Assembly (NCBI RefSeq): GCF_044792555.1 | Contig: NZ_CP126238.1 | Coordinates: 496,001 to 560,000 of the forward strand | DNA: 64,000 nt | Source: Alicycliphilus denitrificans_A | Lineage (GTDB): Bacteria > Pseudomonadota > Gammaproteobacteria > Burkholderiales > Burkholderiaceae_C | Direction: 5' to 3' | Shown here: positions 34,403 to 43,251 of the stretch, piece after piece | Layout of the letters: each line of letters starts with the position of its first letter | How positions within the stretch are numbered: the stretch's first letter is position 1 | The notes under the pieces: generated by a model | Databases searched by the model: none | Seen by the model: the letters and a program-made list of their open reading frames with translations, nothing else | Told to the model about the DNA's origin: nothing | Program-made: the position numbers and the translations under genes

Positions 34403-36487
34403 TCAGGAGCATTTTTCCGCCGCCTCGACCTGTACGGTGCAGTCGTAGAACGTCGGCCCGGCGCCCATGTCCGTCAGGGCCTGGCTGGTGAGTTCGTTCA
34501 CATTCGTGCCGTTGTGGCCCAGCTTGCGCCACCACACGCCCAGGCTGTTGACCACGCCGGGGCGGGCGCGCCCGTTGAGCGCGGCGTGGCATTCGTAGCT
34601 GCCGCGCCCGTTGAAGACGCGTACCAGGGCGCCGTCGGCAATGCCGCGCGCGCTGGCGTCGTCGGGGTGCATCTCCAGCAGCGGGCGGCCTTCGATGTCG
34701 CGCAGGCTTTGCAGGTTGACGAAGCTGGAGTTGAGGAAGTTGCGCGCCGGCGGCGAGATCATGGCCAGCGGGTACAGCGCCGATTCTCCCGCCACCTCGT
34801 GGTTCGGTACATGGCCGGGCAGCGGGTCCAGGCCCTGATCGGCCAGGCGCTGGCTGAAAAATTCGCAGCGCCCTGAGGGCGTGGGAAAGCCGCCATCGGC
34901 AAACGGCGCATCGGGCACGGGCAGCGGGGCGAAGCCCTGCTCCAGCAGCAGGTTGAAGTCCACCTTCTCGCCATAGGCCTGGCGGCACAGCTTTTCGTCG
35001 CTGTCGGCAAAGCAGGACTCAGTGAACCCCATGCGCGCCGCCAGGTCGCGGAAGATCTGTGCGTTGCTGCGCGCCTGGCCCTGGGGTTGAATGGCCGGGC
35101 GGTTAAGCAGCACGTCGGTGTGGCCGTAGGCCAGGTGCACGTCCCAGTGCTCAAGCTGGGTGGTGGCAGGCAGGATGTAGTCGGCCCAGTCGGCCGTGTC
35201 GGTCTGGAAATGCTCCAGCACCACGGTGAACAGGTCCTCGCGTGCAAAGCCGCGCACCACCTTGGGCGACTCGGGCGCCACGGCCACGGGGTTGCTGTTG
35301 TAGACCACCAGGGCCTCGATGCGCGGGCCGAAGGCGGGTGAGGATTCGCGCAGCAGGTCGTCGCCGATGGTCACCATGTTGATGGTGCGCGGTGTGCGGT
35401 CGGCCAGCAGCTCGGGGCGCTGCAGCGCCGCACGGTCCACGGGGAAGGCGCCGGAACTGGACAGCAGCATGCCGCCCGCACGTTCGCGCCAGGCGCCGGT
35501 GAGCGCGGGCAGGCAGGCCACGGCGCGCACCGCGTTGCCGCCACCATGTGCGCGCTGCACGCCGTAGTTCAGGCGGATGGCGGCGGGCTTCGTCTGGCCG
35601 TACTCGCGCGCCAGGCGGCGGATCTGCTCCACGCTCAATCCGCAGACCTCGGCCGCGCGCTCGGGTGGCCATTCGAGGGCGCGTGCGCGCAAGGCCTCCC
35701 AGCCCAGCGTGTGGCGCGCGATGTAATCGTGGTCCAGCCAGTCATGCACTATGAGTTCGTGCATCAGCGCCAGGGCCAGCGCGGCGTCGGTGCCGGGGCG
35801 CAGCTGCAGGTGCTCGTGGCATTTCTCGGCGGTCTCGGTGCGGCGCGGGTCTATGCACACTAGGCGCGCGCCGTCCCGCTTGGCCTGCTGGGCGATGCGC
35901 CAGAAATGCAGGTTGCTGCCGATGGAGTTGCTGCCCCAGATCAGGATCAGCCTGGCCTCCGCGAAGAACTCCACCTTCATGCCCAGCTTGCCGCCCAGCG
36001 TGTAGTTGAGCCCCTCGCCGCCGGCGGTGGCGCAGATGGTGCGGTTCAGCAGCGACGCGCCCAGGCGGTGGAAGAAGCGCCGGTCCATGCTCTCGCCCTG
36101 CACCAGGCCCATGGTGCCGGCGTAGCTGTAGGGCAAGATGGCCTGCGCGTCGCGCGCGGCTATTTTGCCAAGGCGCCGGGCGATGTCGGTAAGCGCCTCG
36201 TCCCAGGACACGGGCGCGAACCGGCCGCTGCCCTTGGGGCCGGTGCGCTTCAAGGGCGTGAGGATGCGCTCGGCGTGGTGCGTGCGCTCGGCATAGCGTG
36301 AGACCTTGGCGCACAGCACGCCGCCGGTCTGCGCATGCGCCGGGTTGCCCTGCACGCGCACGGCGCGGCCGTTCTCCACGGTGGTGATGAGGGCACAGGT
36401 GTCGGGGCAGTCGTGCGGGCAGGCGCCGCGGATGGTGGCGGTGGGCATGGCGGGTGCTGGGTCGGTGGCGGGCGTGCATTTCATCAC
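34403..36487 (-). CDS. Molybdopterin-dependent oxidoreductase (formate dehydrogenase/DMSO reductase superfamily)
   Basis: A 694-residue soluble-looking Mo-bisMGD enzyme. The N-terminal [4Fe-4S] ligands are CPHDCPDTC plus Cys in GGVLCAKVSRYAERTHH. The MGD-binding core contains ILIWGSNSIGSNLHFW, LVCIDPRRTETAEKCHEH and LQLRPGTDAALALALMHELI. The C-terminal dinucleotide domain has LEMHPDDASARGIADGALVR and GVWWRKLGHNGTNVNELTSQ. It lacks a Tat signal, so it is probably cytoplasmic. Substrate unknown. It stands alone with no iron-sulfur or membrane subunit next to it. The start may be 36487 or the ATG at 36448 just before the cluster motif. Confidence 0.88.
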   Translation of the reverse strand: MMKCTPATDPAPAMPTATIRGACPHDCPDTCALITTVENGRAVRVQGNPAHAQTGGVLCAKVSRYAERTHHAERILTPLKRTGPKGSGRFAPVSWDEALTDIARRLGKIAARDAQAILPYSYAGTMGLVQGESMDRRFFHRLGASLLNRTICATAGGEGLNYTLGGKLGMKVEFFAEARLILIWGSNSIGSNLHFWRIAQQAKRDGARLVCIDPRRTETAEKCHEHLQLRPGTDAALALALMHELIVHDWLDHDYIARHTLGWEALRARALEWPPERAAEVCGLSVEQIRRLAREYGQTKPAAIRLNYGVQRAHGGGNAVRAVACLPALTGAWRERAGGMLLSSSGAFPVDRAALQRPELLADRTPRTINMVTIGDDLLRESSPAFGPRIEALVVYNSNPVAVAPESPKVVRGFAREDLFTVVLEHFQTDTADWADYILPATTQLEHWDVHLAYGHTDVLLNRPAIQPQGQARSNAQIFRDLAARMGFTESCFADSDEKLCRQAYGEKVDFNLLLEQGFAPLPVPDAPFADGGFPTPSGRCEFFSQRLADQGLDPLPGHVPNHEVAGESALYPLAMISPPARNFLNSSFVNLQSLRDIEGRPLLEMHPDDASARGIADGALVRVFNGRGSYECHAALNGRARPGVVNSLGVWWRKLGHNGTNVNELTSQALTDMGAGPTFYDCTVQVEAAEKCS

Positions 36488-36602
36488 GAAGCGCAGGCAG
36501 GGGCCAGAGGCATGGTTTCTTTGTCCATAACCCGTTGTTTGGCAGGCCTGTCGGGCAGGGCTAGACTGTCAGGCTTCCAAGGAAACAAGCTCTGAGCACA
36601 TC

Positions 36603-37808
36603 ATGAAGATCCTAGACGCCATTGCCGCCGCCGCCCCTGCCATCGCCACCGTGCGCCGCGACATCCATGCCCATCCTGAACTCTGCTTCAAGGAAGAGCG
36701 CACGGCCGACGTGATTGCCGCCAAGCTCACCGAATGGGGCATCCCCATCCACCGCGGGCTGGGCACGACGGGTGTGGTGGGCATAGTGCAGGGCCGCGAC
36801 GGCGGCGCCTGCGGCCGCGCCGTGGGCCTGCGCGCCGACATCGACGCCCTGCCCATGCAGGAGTTCAACACCTTCGCCCACGCCAGCAAGCATGCGGGCA
36901 AGATGCACGCCTGCGGCCATGACGGGCACACGGCCATGCTGCTGGCAGCGGCACAGTATTTTTCCCAGCACCGCGACTTTGACGGCACCGTGTACCTGAT
37001 CTTCCAGCCGGCCGAGGAGGGCGGCGGCGGCGCGCGCGAGATGATCAAGGACGGCCTGTTCGACAAGTTCCCCATGCAGGCCGTGTTCGGCATGCACAAC
37101 TGGCCCGGCATGCCTACGGGCAGCTTTGCCGTGAGCCCGGGGCCGGTGATGGCCTCATCCAACGAGTTCAAGATCACCATCCATGGCAAGGGCAGCCATG
37201 GCGCCATGCCGCACCTAGGGATCGACCCCGTGCCCGTGGCCTGCCAGATGGTGCAGGCCTTCCAGACCATCATCAGCCGCAACAAGAAGCCCATCGAGGC
37301 CGGCGTGATCTCGGTCACCATGATCCAGGCCGGCGAGGCCACCAACGTGGTGCCCGACTTCTGCGTGCTGCAGGGCACGGTGCGCACCTTCTCCGTCGAG
37401 TTGCTGGACATGATCGAGCGGCGCATGCGCCAGGTGGCTGAGCACACCTGCGCGGCCTTCGAGGCGCGCTGCGAGTTCGAGTTCGTGCGCAATTACCCGC
37501 CCACGATCAACTCCGAGGCCGAGGCCGCGTTTGCGCGCCAGGTGATGGTGGACATCGTGGGCGCAGACAAGGTGCTGGCCCAGGAGCCCACCGGCGGGGC
37601 CGAGGATTTTTCCTTCATGCTGCAAGCCAAGCCGGGCGCCTATGTCTTCATCGCCAACGGCGACGGCGACCACCGCGACATGGGCCATGGCGGCGGCCCC
37701 TGCACGCTGCACAACCCGAGCTACGACTTCAATGACGCGCTGATCCCGCTGGGCGGCACCTACTGGGTGGAGCTGGCGCGCCAGTGGCTGGCCTCGCCCA
37801 CGGTTTGA
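36603..37808 (+). CDS. M20 family amidohydrolase (hippurate hydrolase type)
   Basis: A 401-residue metallo-amidohydrolase that removes acyl or similar groups from amino acids. It has HAHPELCFKEERTADVIA at the N terminus, metal-binding GKMHACGHDGHTAMLLAAA, catalytic Glu-Glu in IFQPAEEGGGGAREMI, MHNWPGMPTGSF, and the dimerisation domain starting FKITIHGKGSHGAMPHLGID. The C-terminal metal His lies in LHNPSYDFNDALIP. Substrate could be hippurate or an N-acyl amino acid. ATG 36603 is preceded by a weak purine tract. Followed by the acyl-CoA-binding protein gene. Confidence 0.93.
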   Translation: MKILDAIAAAAPAIATVRRDIHAHPELCFKEERTADVIAAKLTEWGIPIHRGLGTTGVVGIVQGRDGGACGRAVGLRADIDALPMQEFNTFAHASKHAGKMHACGHDGHTAMLLAAAQYFSQHRDFDGTVYLIFQPAEEGGGGAREMIKDGLFDKFPMQAVFGMHNWPGMPTGSFAVSPGPVMASSNEFKITIHGKGSHGAMPHLGIDPVPVACQMVQAFQTIISRNKKPIEAGVISVTMIQAGEATNVVPDFCVLQGTVRTFSVELLDMIERRMRQVAEHTCAAFEARCEFEFVRNYPPTINSEAEAAFARQVMVDIVGADKVLAQEPTGGAEDFSFMLQAKPGAYVFIANGDGDHRDMGHGGGPCTLHNPSYDFNDALIPLGGTYWVELARQWLASPTV

Positions 37809-37890
37809 GCGTATCCACAGAAAAAAGAACGGTCGTGCAGATTTGTGACTACACTTGCGTGCTGATCACATCCGCCATTGGAGAGACCCC

Positions 37891-38148
37891 ATGTCCGACC
37901 TGAACGCAGCCTTCGAGGCCGCCGTCGCCCAGTCCAGGCTGCTCACCGAGCGCCCGGACAATCCCACGCTGCTGAAGATCTACGCCTTGTACAAGCAGGC
38001 CACGGCGGGCGACAACGCCGAGAAGAAGCCGAGCTTCTCCGACATCGTGGGCCGTGCCAAATGGGACGCCTGGGAAAAGCTCAAGGGCACGGCCGCGGAT
38101 GCGGCCAAGCAGCAGTACATCGATCTCATCGAGTCCCTGCGCGGCTGA
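37891..38148 (+). CDS. Acyl-CoA-binding protein
   Basis: An 85-residue four-helix ACBP that holds long-chain acyl-CoA in the cytoplasm. The two hallmark motifs are present: YALYKQATAGDN (residues 30-41) and KWDAWEKLKG (about 52-61). ATG 37891 follows GGAGAGACCCC and gives the normal family length. It ends 2 bases before the convergent aminopeptidase gene. Confidence 0.93.
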   Translation: MSDLNAAFEAAVAQSRLLTERPDNPTLLKIYALYKQATAGDNAEKKPSFSDIVGRAKWDAWEKLKGTAADAAKQQYIDLIESLRG

Positions 38149-38150
38149 CA

Positions 38151-39269
38151 TCAAGCGCCGCCTGCCGGCGCTGCCAGCGCCCTGAGCGCAGCCTCGCGCT
38201 CGGCCTGTGGCAACTGGGCCAGTGCCCGCACGGCCGCATGAAAGCGCGGCCAGTCGCGCCCCTCGCGCTGAAACAGCGCCACGAAGGCCGGCACCAGGTC
38301 GTCATAGGCGCCCTGGGCCGCAAAGCTGGCGTTGTTGGCCTCGCTCACCCACCGGTCCAGGGCCGCGAGCTGTGCGGGCGCTATCTGCGCCGCCAGCCAG
38401 CGCGCGCGCAGGGCCGCGTAGTCGGCATGAAACGCCCGCATGGCTTCTGTTTTCATAGCTGCCTGCGCTTTGTGGTCGGGTGTTTCAGCCGTATTTGATG
38501 CATAAATCTCTGCCAAGCGTGCGCGCGTGGCGCGCGTGAGGGCGCGAAACTGTGCGCGGCGCTGCTCGCTGGCCTCGAACTGCGTGCGCGCCGCCGGCCG
38601 GGCATGCAGCTCCAGCCAGCGCCGCACGCCCAGGCGTTCCACGGCCGTGGCGTAGGACTCGTTGAAGGCCGTGTCCCCCACGGCATAGACCTGCTGGTGC
38701 GCCAGTTCATGGAACAGCAGGCGCACGAAGTCGCCCTCCGGCCAGGCGATGAAGGTGGACAGGAGCGGATCGCCGCCCAGCCAGTTGCTGTAGCCCAGCG
38801 TGGAATAGGCGGGCACGCCGTACACGTTCACTTCCAGCCCCGTGGCGGCCAGCCGGGCGGCTTCGGCGCGGGCGTCGGCCTCGTCGAAGTAGCCGCGGTA
38901 GCCTATGCAGCCGGTGATCGGAAAGCACCAGCGGTGCAGCTGGAGCGAGTAGGGCCCGGCCGCGACCACGTTCCACACGGCGGCGCTGCGCTCCAGGCGG
39001 GCATAGCGCCGGTAGCTGGCGTTGTCGGGCAGCGCCAACTCGGTCACGGCAAAGCTGCGCGCGTTTTGCGCCAGCGCCAGCCGCTCGCGCAGCGGCGCCG
39101 GTGTGTCCGCACGGTCTATCCATTCCTGCACCGGGCGGGCCGCCTGCAGGAGCTCCAGATGCCCGCGCAGCGACTGCCAGTAGTAGCCCGGCGTGCCGCC
39201 CGATTGCGCGCAGCCGCCCAGCAGCAGGGCGGCGGCCAGCAGCAGGGGACGCAATCGGTGGACGGGCAT
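38151..39269 (-). CDS. Predicted aminopeptidase lipoprotein (DUF2265/COG4324)
   Basis: A 372-residue lipoprotein with lipobox LLGGC. The gluzincin zinc site is HELAHQ with a downstream Glu in TAFNESYATAVE, near residues 185-205. Preceding blocks GLEVNVYGVPAYSTLGY and LLSTFIAWPEGDFVRLLF are typical of COG4324. The substrate has not been shown. Near residues 265-285 the chain ASNTAETPDHKAQAAMKTEA is encoded by a dispersed repeat copy, apparently an insertion in a loop after the catalytic domain. ATG 39269 precedes a good signal peptide. Confidence 0.88.
   Translation of the reverse strand: MPVHRLRPLLLAAALLLGGCAQSGGTPGYYWQSLRGHLELLQAARPVQEWIDRADTPAPLRERLALAQNARSFAVTELALPDNASYRRYARLERSAAVWNVVAAGPYSLQLHRWCFPITGCIGYRGYFDEADARAEAARLAATGLEVNVYGVPAYSTLGYSNWLGGDPLLSTFIAWPEGDFVRLLFHELAHQQVYAVGDTAFNESYATAVERLGVRRWLELHARPAARTQFEASEQRRAQFRALTRATRARLAEIYASNTAETPDHKAQAAMKTEAMRAFHADYAALRARWLAAQIAPAQLAALDRWVSEANNASFAAQGAYDDLVPAFVALFQREGRDWPRFHAAVRALAQLPQAEREAALRALAAPAGGA
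38448..38505 (+). repeat. Dispersed palindromic repeat, copy H (inside the aminopeptidase gene)
   Basis: TTCATAGCTGCCTGCGCTTT, then a degenerate right half TTTCAGCCGTATTTGATGC. It lies inside an intact coding sequence and is translated antisense as KAQAAMKTEA. Copy D in the ChaN-like gene is translated in the same frame. Confidence 0.68.
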
Positions 39270-39321
39270 GGAGGCGCAGCATAGCAAGCACTGCGTGCCA
39301 TGCCTGCCGCACAATGCGGCC

Positions 39322-39978
39322 ATGTCCGATGCCCAAGATGCCCTGCACGCCAGCGGCCTGTTTGCCGACGAGGCGGGCCACGCACGCTGCTTCTGGTGCC
39401 GAGCCTCGCCCCTGTACCGCCATTACCACGACCATGAGTGGGGCTTTCCCGTAGCCGATGAGCGCCGCCTGTTCGAAAAGCTGTGCCTGGAGGGCTTCCA
39501 GGCGGGCCTGTCCTGGATCACCATCTTGAACAAGCGCGAGGCCTTCCGCGCCGCGCTGGCGAACTTCGAGGCCGAGGAGCTGGCGCGCTTCGGCCCGGCC
39601 GAGGTCGAGCGGTTGATGGGCGATGCGGCCATCGTGCGCCACCGCGGCAAGATCGAGTCGGCCATCAACAATGCGCGGCGTGTGCTGCAGTTGCGTGGCG
39701 AATTCGGGTCCCTCTGCGCCTATGTGTGGCGCTATGCACCGCAGGCCGCGCAGGACCGGCCCGGGCGCATGACGCTGGATGCCGTGCGCGCGCTCACCAC
39801 CTCGGCCGCATCCGTGGCGCTGTCCAAGGACCTGAAGCAACGCGGCTTCAGCTTCGTCGGCCCGACGACCATGTATGCCTTCATGCAGGCCATGGGCCTG
39901 GTCAACGACCATATCGAGGGCTGCGGCGCGCGTGCCGCCGCGGCGGCGGCGCGCGCCGCCTTTGTGGCGCCCAAATGA
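39322..39978 (+). CDS. tag: DNA-3-methyladenine glycosylase I
   Basis: Excises 3-methyladenine from alkylated DNA. The 218-residue product shows the Tag family fingerprint: zinc-binding RCFWC near the N terminus, HDHEWGFP, catalytic Glu in LCLEGFQAGLSWITILNKRE, and the C-terminal FVGPTTMYAFMQAMGLVNDH with the zinc His-x-x-x-Cys. The longer upstream frame is not Tag-like. ATG 39322 lies 52 bases from the divergent aminopeptidase start. The Ala-rich tail ends at the stop, directly on the terminator. Confidence 0.94.
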   Translation: MSDAQDALHASGLFADEAGHARCFWCRASPLYRHYHDHEWGFPVADERRLFEKLCLEGFQAGLSWITILNKREAFRAALANFEAEELARFGPAEVERLMGDAAIVRHRGKIESAINNARRVLQLRGEFGSLCAYVWRYAPQAAQDRPGRMTLDAVRALTTSAASVALSKDLKQRGFSFVGPTTMYAFMQAMGLVNDHIEGCGARAAAAAARAAFVAPK

Positions 39979-40003
39979 AACAGCCCTCCGAAGAGGGCTG
40001 TTT
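39978..40003. terminator. Bidirectional terminator hairpin after tag
   Basis: An 11-bp perfect stem AAACAGCCCTC/GAGGGCTGTTT with a CGAA loop. Arms end in TTT on either strand. It starts on the last base of the tag stop codon and lies 17 bases from the stop of the convergent small gene, so it can serve both. Confidence 0.75.
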
Positions 40004-40020
40004 CATGGTGCTGGCGCATC

Positions 40021-40182
40021 TCAACCGTGGCGCTTGCCCGGGTTCTTCTTGCTGCGCGTGGCCACGCCGCGCTCCAGGCTCACGCGCTGGCCGCGGCCTT
40101 GCGTGGCCACGGGCATGCCGGGCATGGGGGTGGGGCGGGGAGTACGCTTGCGGTCGGCTTCGGTGACGATTTTGTTGCCCAT
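40021..40182 (-). CDS. Small basic protein of 53 residues, unknown function
   Basis: Minus-strand ATG 40182, preceded by AGGA six bases upstream, encodes MGNKIVTEADRKRTPRPTPM at its N terminus and ends ATRSKKNPGKRHG. It is rich in Arg, Lys, Pro and Gly, with no hydrophobic segment, and looks disordered and nucleic-acid or ribosome-binding in character. A ribosome-binding site, codon use like the neighbours and its own 3' hairpin support a real gene. I do not recognise a named family. Confidence 0.7.
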   Translation of the reverse strand: MGNKIVTEADRKRTPRPTPMPGMPVATQGRGQRVSLERGVATRSKKNPGKRHG

Positions 40183-40301
40183 GATGGTTCCTGCAATGAA
40201 AAACGGTGAAAGCCCGCTATTAGGCCATATTTGAGAGCATCCCTTTCAAGCCAGGGGCAGGTGTGTGCCGCGGCATGACCATGGCGATCCTTGTTTTGCT
40301 A

Positions 40302-40354
40302 TGAAAAATATAGTTATTTGCGCTTGCAGGACCAGCATTTCAGCCGAATTTACA
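40302..40354 (+). repeat. Dispersed palindromic repeat, copy I
   Basis: AAATATAGTTATTTGCGCTT, then a degenerate right half TTTCAGCCGAATTT that closely matches that of copy H (TTTCAGCCGTATTT). It lies in the intergenic region before the cyclopropane synthase gene. Confidence 0.7.
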
Positions 40355-40441
40355 CGGATATAACTTATGGCTTGCGCCGATTGACGTGAAGGCTTCGTGG
40401 CCCCAAGAATCGCGCCTGCTCCCAAGCAAGGAGGACATGCC

Positions 40442-41734
40442 GTGAAGCATTTGCTCAGTTCCCTGGAGTCCAACCTGGCACGGTCGCCGGTGGCTATCGC
40501 CGTGGAGCTGCCGAGCGGGAAGTGGCTGGGCGACGCGAAGGCCGATCTGCGCCTTAGTTTGCACGACCGCATGGCCATGGTGGCCCTGGCCATGGGTGAG
40601 ATCGGCCATGTGGGCACGGCCATCGTCGAAGGCCGGGTGGTGGTGGAGGGCGGCATGCGCCAGCTCATGGCCGCGGCCGCGGCCCTGCTGCGCCTGGATC
40701 CGGCGCGCGACGAGCATTCGCACTGGTGGCGCCGCGTGCTGCTGCGCGCGCGCTCCATGGCGGCGCATACGCGGCAGTGGGATGCCCGGCACGTCGAGCG
40801 CCACTACGACCTGTCCGATGATTTCTATGCCCTGTGGCTGGATCCGCGGCTGGTCTATTCCTGCGCCTATTTTTCCGCCGCGGGCATGAGCCTGGCACAG
40901 GCGCAGGAGGCCAAGCTTGACCATATCTGCAAGAAGCTCATGCTGCGCCCGGGCGAGCGTTTTCTGGACATGGGTGCGGGCTGGGGCGGCTTGCTGCTGT
41001 GGGCCGCCGAGCATTACGGCGTGGACGCCACGGGCGTCACCCTGTCGCGCCACCAGCATGCCCATGCGCAGCGGCTGATCCACGCGCGCGGCCTGCAGGG
41101 CCGGGTGCGCATGCAGTTGCTGGACTATCGTGCGCTGCAAGTGGACGAGCCCTTCGACAAGATTGCCTCGGTGGGCATGTTCGAGCATGTGGGCCATGCG
41201 CAGATGGGGCGCTACTTTGCCAGCATGCAGCGCCTGCTGCGTCCCGGCGGCCTGCTGATGAACCATGGCATCACCGCGGCCGGGCTGGACAACACCGCCG
41301 GCCTGGGCGCCGGCATGGGTGACTTCATTGAGCGCTACATTTTCCCCGGCGGCGAGCTGCTGCATGTGAGCGTGGCGCTGCAGGAGCTGGCGCGCGCCGG
41401 CCTGGAAATGCTGGACACGGAAAACCTGCGCCCGCATTACACGCGCACGCTGTGGGCCTGGTCCGATGCGCTGGAAGCGCGCCTGCAAGAGGCGCGGCAT
41501 ATTCTGGTCAGCCAGCATGGCCAGGAGTTGGGTGAAAAGGCGCTGCGCGCCTACCGCCTGTACCTGGCGGGCAGCGCCCTGGCCTTCGAGCGTGGCTGGA
41601 TCGCGCTGCACCAGATACTGGCGGCGCGGCCCACGGGGGTGGTCGCGCAGGGCGCGCTCCAGGGGGCCCAGTGCGACTATCCTTTCAACCGCGCCTACAT
41701 GTATGCAGACCTGGCGAAGCCGCGCACCGCCTGA
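40442..41734 (+). CDS. cfa: Cyclopropane-fatty-acyl-phospholipid synthase family methyltransferase
   Basis: Uses S-adenosylmethionine to add a methylene across double bonds of membrane phospholipid acyl chains, a stationary-phase and acid-stress adaptation. The 430-residue product has an N-terminal lipid-binding region, then HYDLSDDFYALWLDPRLVYS and CAYF. The AdoMet motif is FLDMGAGWGGLLLWAAEHYG (about residue 178), followed by GVTLSRHQHAHA and the Glu-containing IASVGMFEHVG. Start is GTG 40442 with AAGGAGG eight bases before. A DUF1840 gene follows 20 bases later. Confidence 0.9.
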   Translation: MKHLLSSLESNLARSPVAIAVELPSGKWLGDAKADLRLSLHDRMAMVALAMGEIGHVGTAIVEGRVVVEGGMRQLMAAAAALLRLDPARDEHSHWWRRVLLRARSMAAHTRQWDARHVERHYDLSDDFYALWLDPRLVYSCAYFSAAGMSLAQAQEAKLDHICKKLMLRPGERFLDMGAGWGGLLLWAAEHYGVDATGVTLSRHQHAHAQRLIHARGLQGRVRMQLLDYRALQVDEPFDKIASVGMFEHVGHAQMGRYFASMQRLLRPGGLLMNHGITAAGLDNTAGLGAGMGDFIERYIFPGGELLHVSVALQELARAGLEMLDTENLRPHYTRTLWAWSDALEARLQEARHILVSQHGQELGEKALRAYRLYLAGSALAFERGWIALHQILAARPTGVVAQGALQGAQCDYPFNRAYMYADLAKPRTA

Positions 41735-41754
41735 AACATTGTTCTGGAGGCCCG

Positions 41755-42081
41755 ATGCTTTTCAAATTCAAATCCCTCGCCACGGCCGACCTCATCATGC
41801 TGGAGCCCAATGGCCGACGCGTGCTGCAGATCATTGGCAAGAGCCCCGACGACAGCCATGGCATCGTGACCGTGGCGCAGATCCCTGCGGCCATTGCCGC
41901 ACTGGAGACGGCCGTGCTGGCCGACGATGCGGTACGCGCCGCAGCTACCGACGACGATGAGGGCGCGCCGGACGATGGCCGGGAGCTGCCGCGCGACTCC
42001 GTGAGCCTACGCCAGCGCGCGGCGCCTTTCATCGACATGCTGCGCCGCAGCGCCGCCGAGGATCACGACGTGGTCTGGTGA
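41755..42081 (+). CDS. DUF1840 family protein
   Basis: A 108-residue acidic cytoplasmic protein starting MLFKFKSLATADLIMLEPNG, with VLQIIGKSPDDSHGIVTVAQIPAAI cut by a short acidic spacer (TDDDEGAPDD) and ending in LRQRAAPFIDMLRRSAAEDHDVVW. It matches the DUF1840 family of Beta- and Gammaproteobacteria; function unknown. GGAGG precedes the ATG. Probably cotranscribed with cfa. Confidence 0.85.
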   Translation: MLFKFKSLATADLIMLEPNGRRVLQIIGKSPDDSHGIVTVAQIPAAIAALETAVLADDAVRAAATDDDEGAPDDGRELPRDSVSLRQRAAPFIDMLRRSAAEDHDVVW

Positions 42082-42094
42082 TCTGGGCTGGGGG

Positions 42095-43105
42095 TTAATC
42101 CACCTTCGCGCCCGAGGCCTTCACCACCTGCGCCCACTTGCGGTGCTCGCCGTCGATCATGGCCGTGAACTCGGCGCTCGTGTTGCCGCCCGGAATCGCG
42201 CCCTGCGCCAGTAGCCGTTCCTTCACGGCCGGGCTGGCCAGGGCCTTCGCCACCTCCTGCTGCAGGCGCTGCACCACCTCGGCCGGCGTGCCCGCGGGCG
42301 CCAGCAGGCCAAACCAGGAGCTGGCCTCGTAGCCCTTGAGCGGCGGGCCGCCGGCCTCTTCCACCGTGGGCACGTCGGGCAGGGCGGCCGAGCGTGCAGC
42401 GCTGGTCACGGCCAGCGCCCTGAGCTTGCCGGACTTGATATGCGCCATGGAGGACGGCAGGTTGTCGAACATCACGTCCATGTTGCCGCCCACCATGTCC
42501 AGCAGCGCCGGTGCCGAGCCGCGGTAGGGCATGTGCAGCATGTAGGTGCCGGTCATGCTCTTGAACAGCTCGCCCGCCAGGTGGATGGAGGTGCCGTTGC
42601 CGCTGGAGGCCATGTTCAGCCGGCCCGGGTTGGCCTTGGCGTAGCGGATGAAGTCCTGCACGGTGGCGATGCCTAGGGCGCGCGCCTTCTCGGTGTTCAT
42701 GACCATGACGTTGGGCACCGAGGCCACCAGCGTGATGGGCGCGAAGTCCTTGATCGGGTCATAGGGCAGCTGCTTGTAGAGTGCACGGTTGATGCCATGC
42801 GTGCCCACCGTGCCCATGAGCAGGGTGTAGCCGTCGCCGGGCGCCTTGGCCACCAGCTCCGCGCCGATGTTGCCGCCCGCGCCGCCGCGGTTGTCCACGA
42901 TGAACTGCTGGCCGAAGACCTTGCCCAGTTCGGGGGCGATGGCGCGCGCCAGGATGTCGGTGGTGCCGCCGGCCGCGAACGGCACGACGATGCGCACCGG
43001 CTTGGTGGGCCAATGGGTTTGCGCCTGTGCCATGCCGGCCAGGCCCAGGGCCAGAGCGGCGGCAAGGGTGTGCAGGGCCTGGCGGCGTGGGGTGTTGATG
43101 TGCAT
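42095..43105 (-). CDS. Bug-type tripartite tricarboxylate receptor, copy 1
   Basis: A 336-residue periplasmic solute-binding protein of the TctC/Bug family. It has an N-terminal signal peptide with an Arg pair and cleavage after AQA, then WPTKPVRIVVPFAAGGTTDI, VDNRGGAGGNIGAELVAKA, YTLLMGTVGTHGINRALYK, and C-terminal GLLAPAGTPAEVVQRLQQEV. These bind carboxylates, aromatic acids or amino acids. No TctA/TctB membrane genes are nearby, so it is an orphan receptor. Start ATG 43105. Confidence 0.92.
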   Translation of the reverse strand: MHINTPRRQALHTLAAALALGLAGMAQAQTHWPTKPVRIVVPFAAGGTTDILARAIAPELGKVFGQQFIVDNRGGAGGNIGAELVAKAPGDGYTLLMGTVGTHGINRALYKQLPYDPIKDFAPITLVASVPNVMVMNTEKARALGIATVQDFIRYAKANPGRLNMASSGNGTSIHLAGELFKSMTGTYMLHMPYRGSAPALLDMVGGNMDVMFDNLPSSMAHIKSGKLRALAVTSAARSAALPDVPTVEEAGGPPLKGYEASSWFGLLAPAGTPAEVVQRLQQEVAKALASPAVKERLLAQGAIPGGNTSAEFTAMIDGEHRKWAQVVKASGAKVD

Positions 43106-43199
43106 GACTCCTCCCGAGCGTTGACAAGAAAGCGCCATTTGTAGGGCCTTGCGGGAGTGCCGCGCCAGCAGGGTAACCCGCAGGGCCGGAGAAAACGAA

Positions 43200-43227
43200 A
43201 ACGCCCGCTGCAGGTGCAGCGGGCGTT
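43200..43227 (-). terminator. Rho-independent terminator between the two Bug genes
   Basis: A 12-bp perfect stem AACGCCCGCTGC/GCAGCGGGCGTT with a 4-base loop is followed on the minus strand by TTTTCGTTTTC. It lies 25 bases past the stop of the upstream Bug gene (43252) and separates its transcript from the next. Confidence 0.85.
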
Positions 43228-43251
43228 GAGAGCGTTGGCGCTGGCCGGGGG

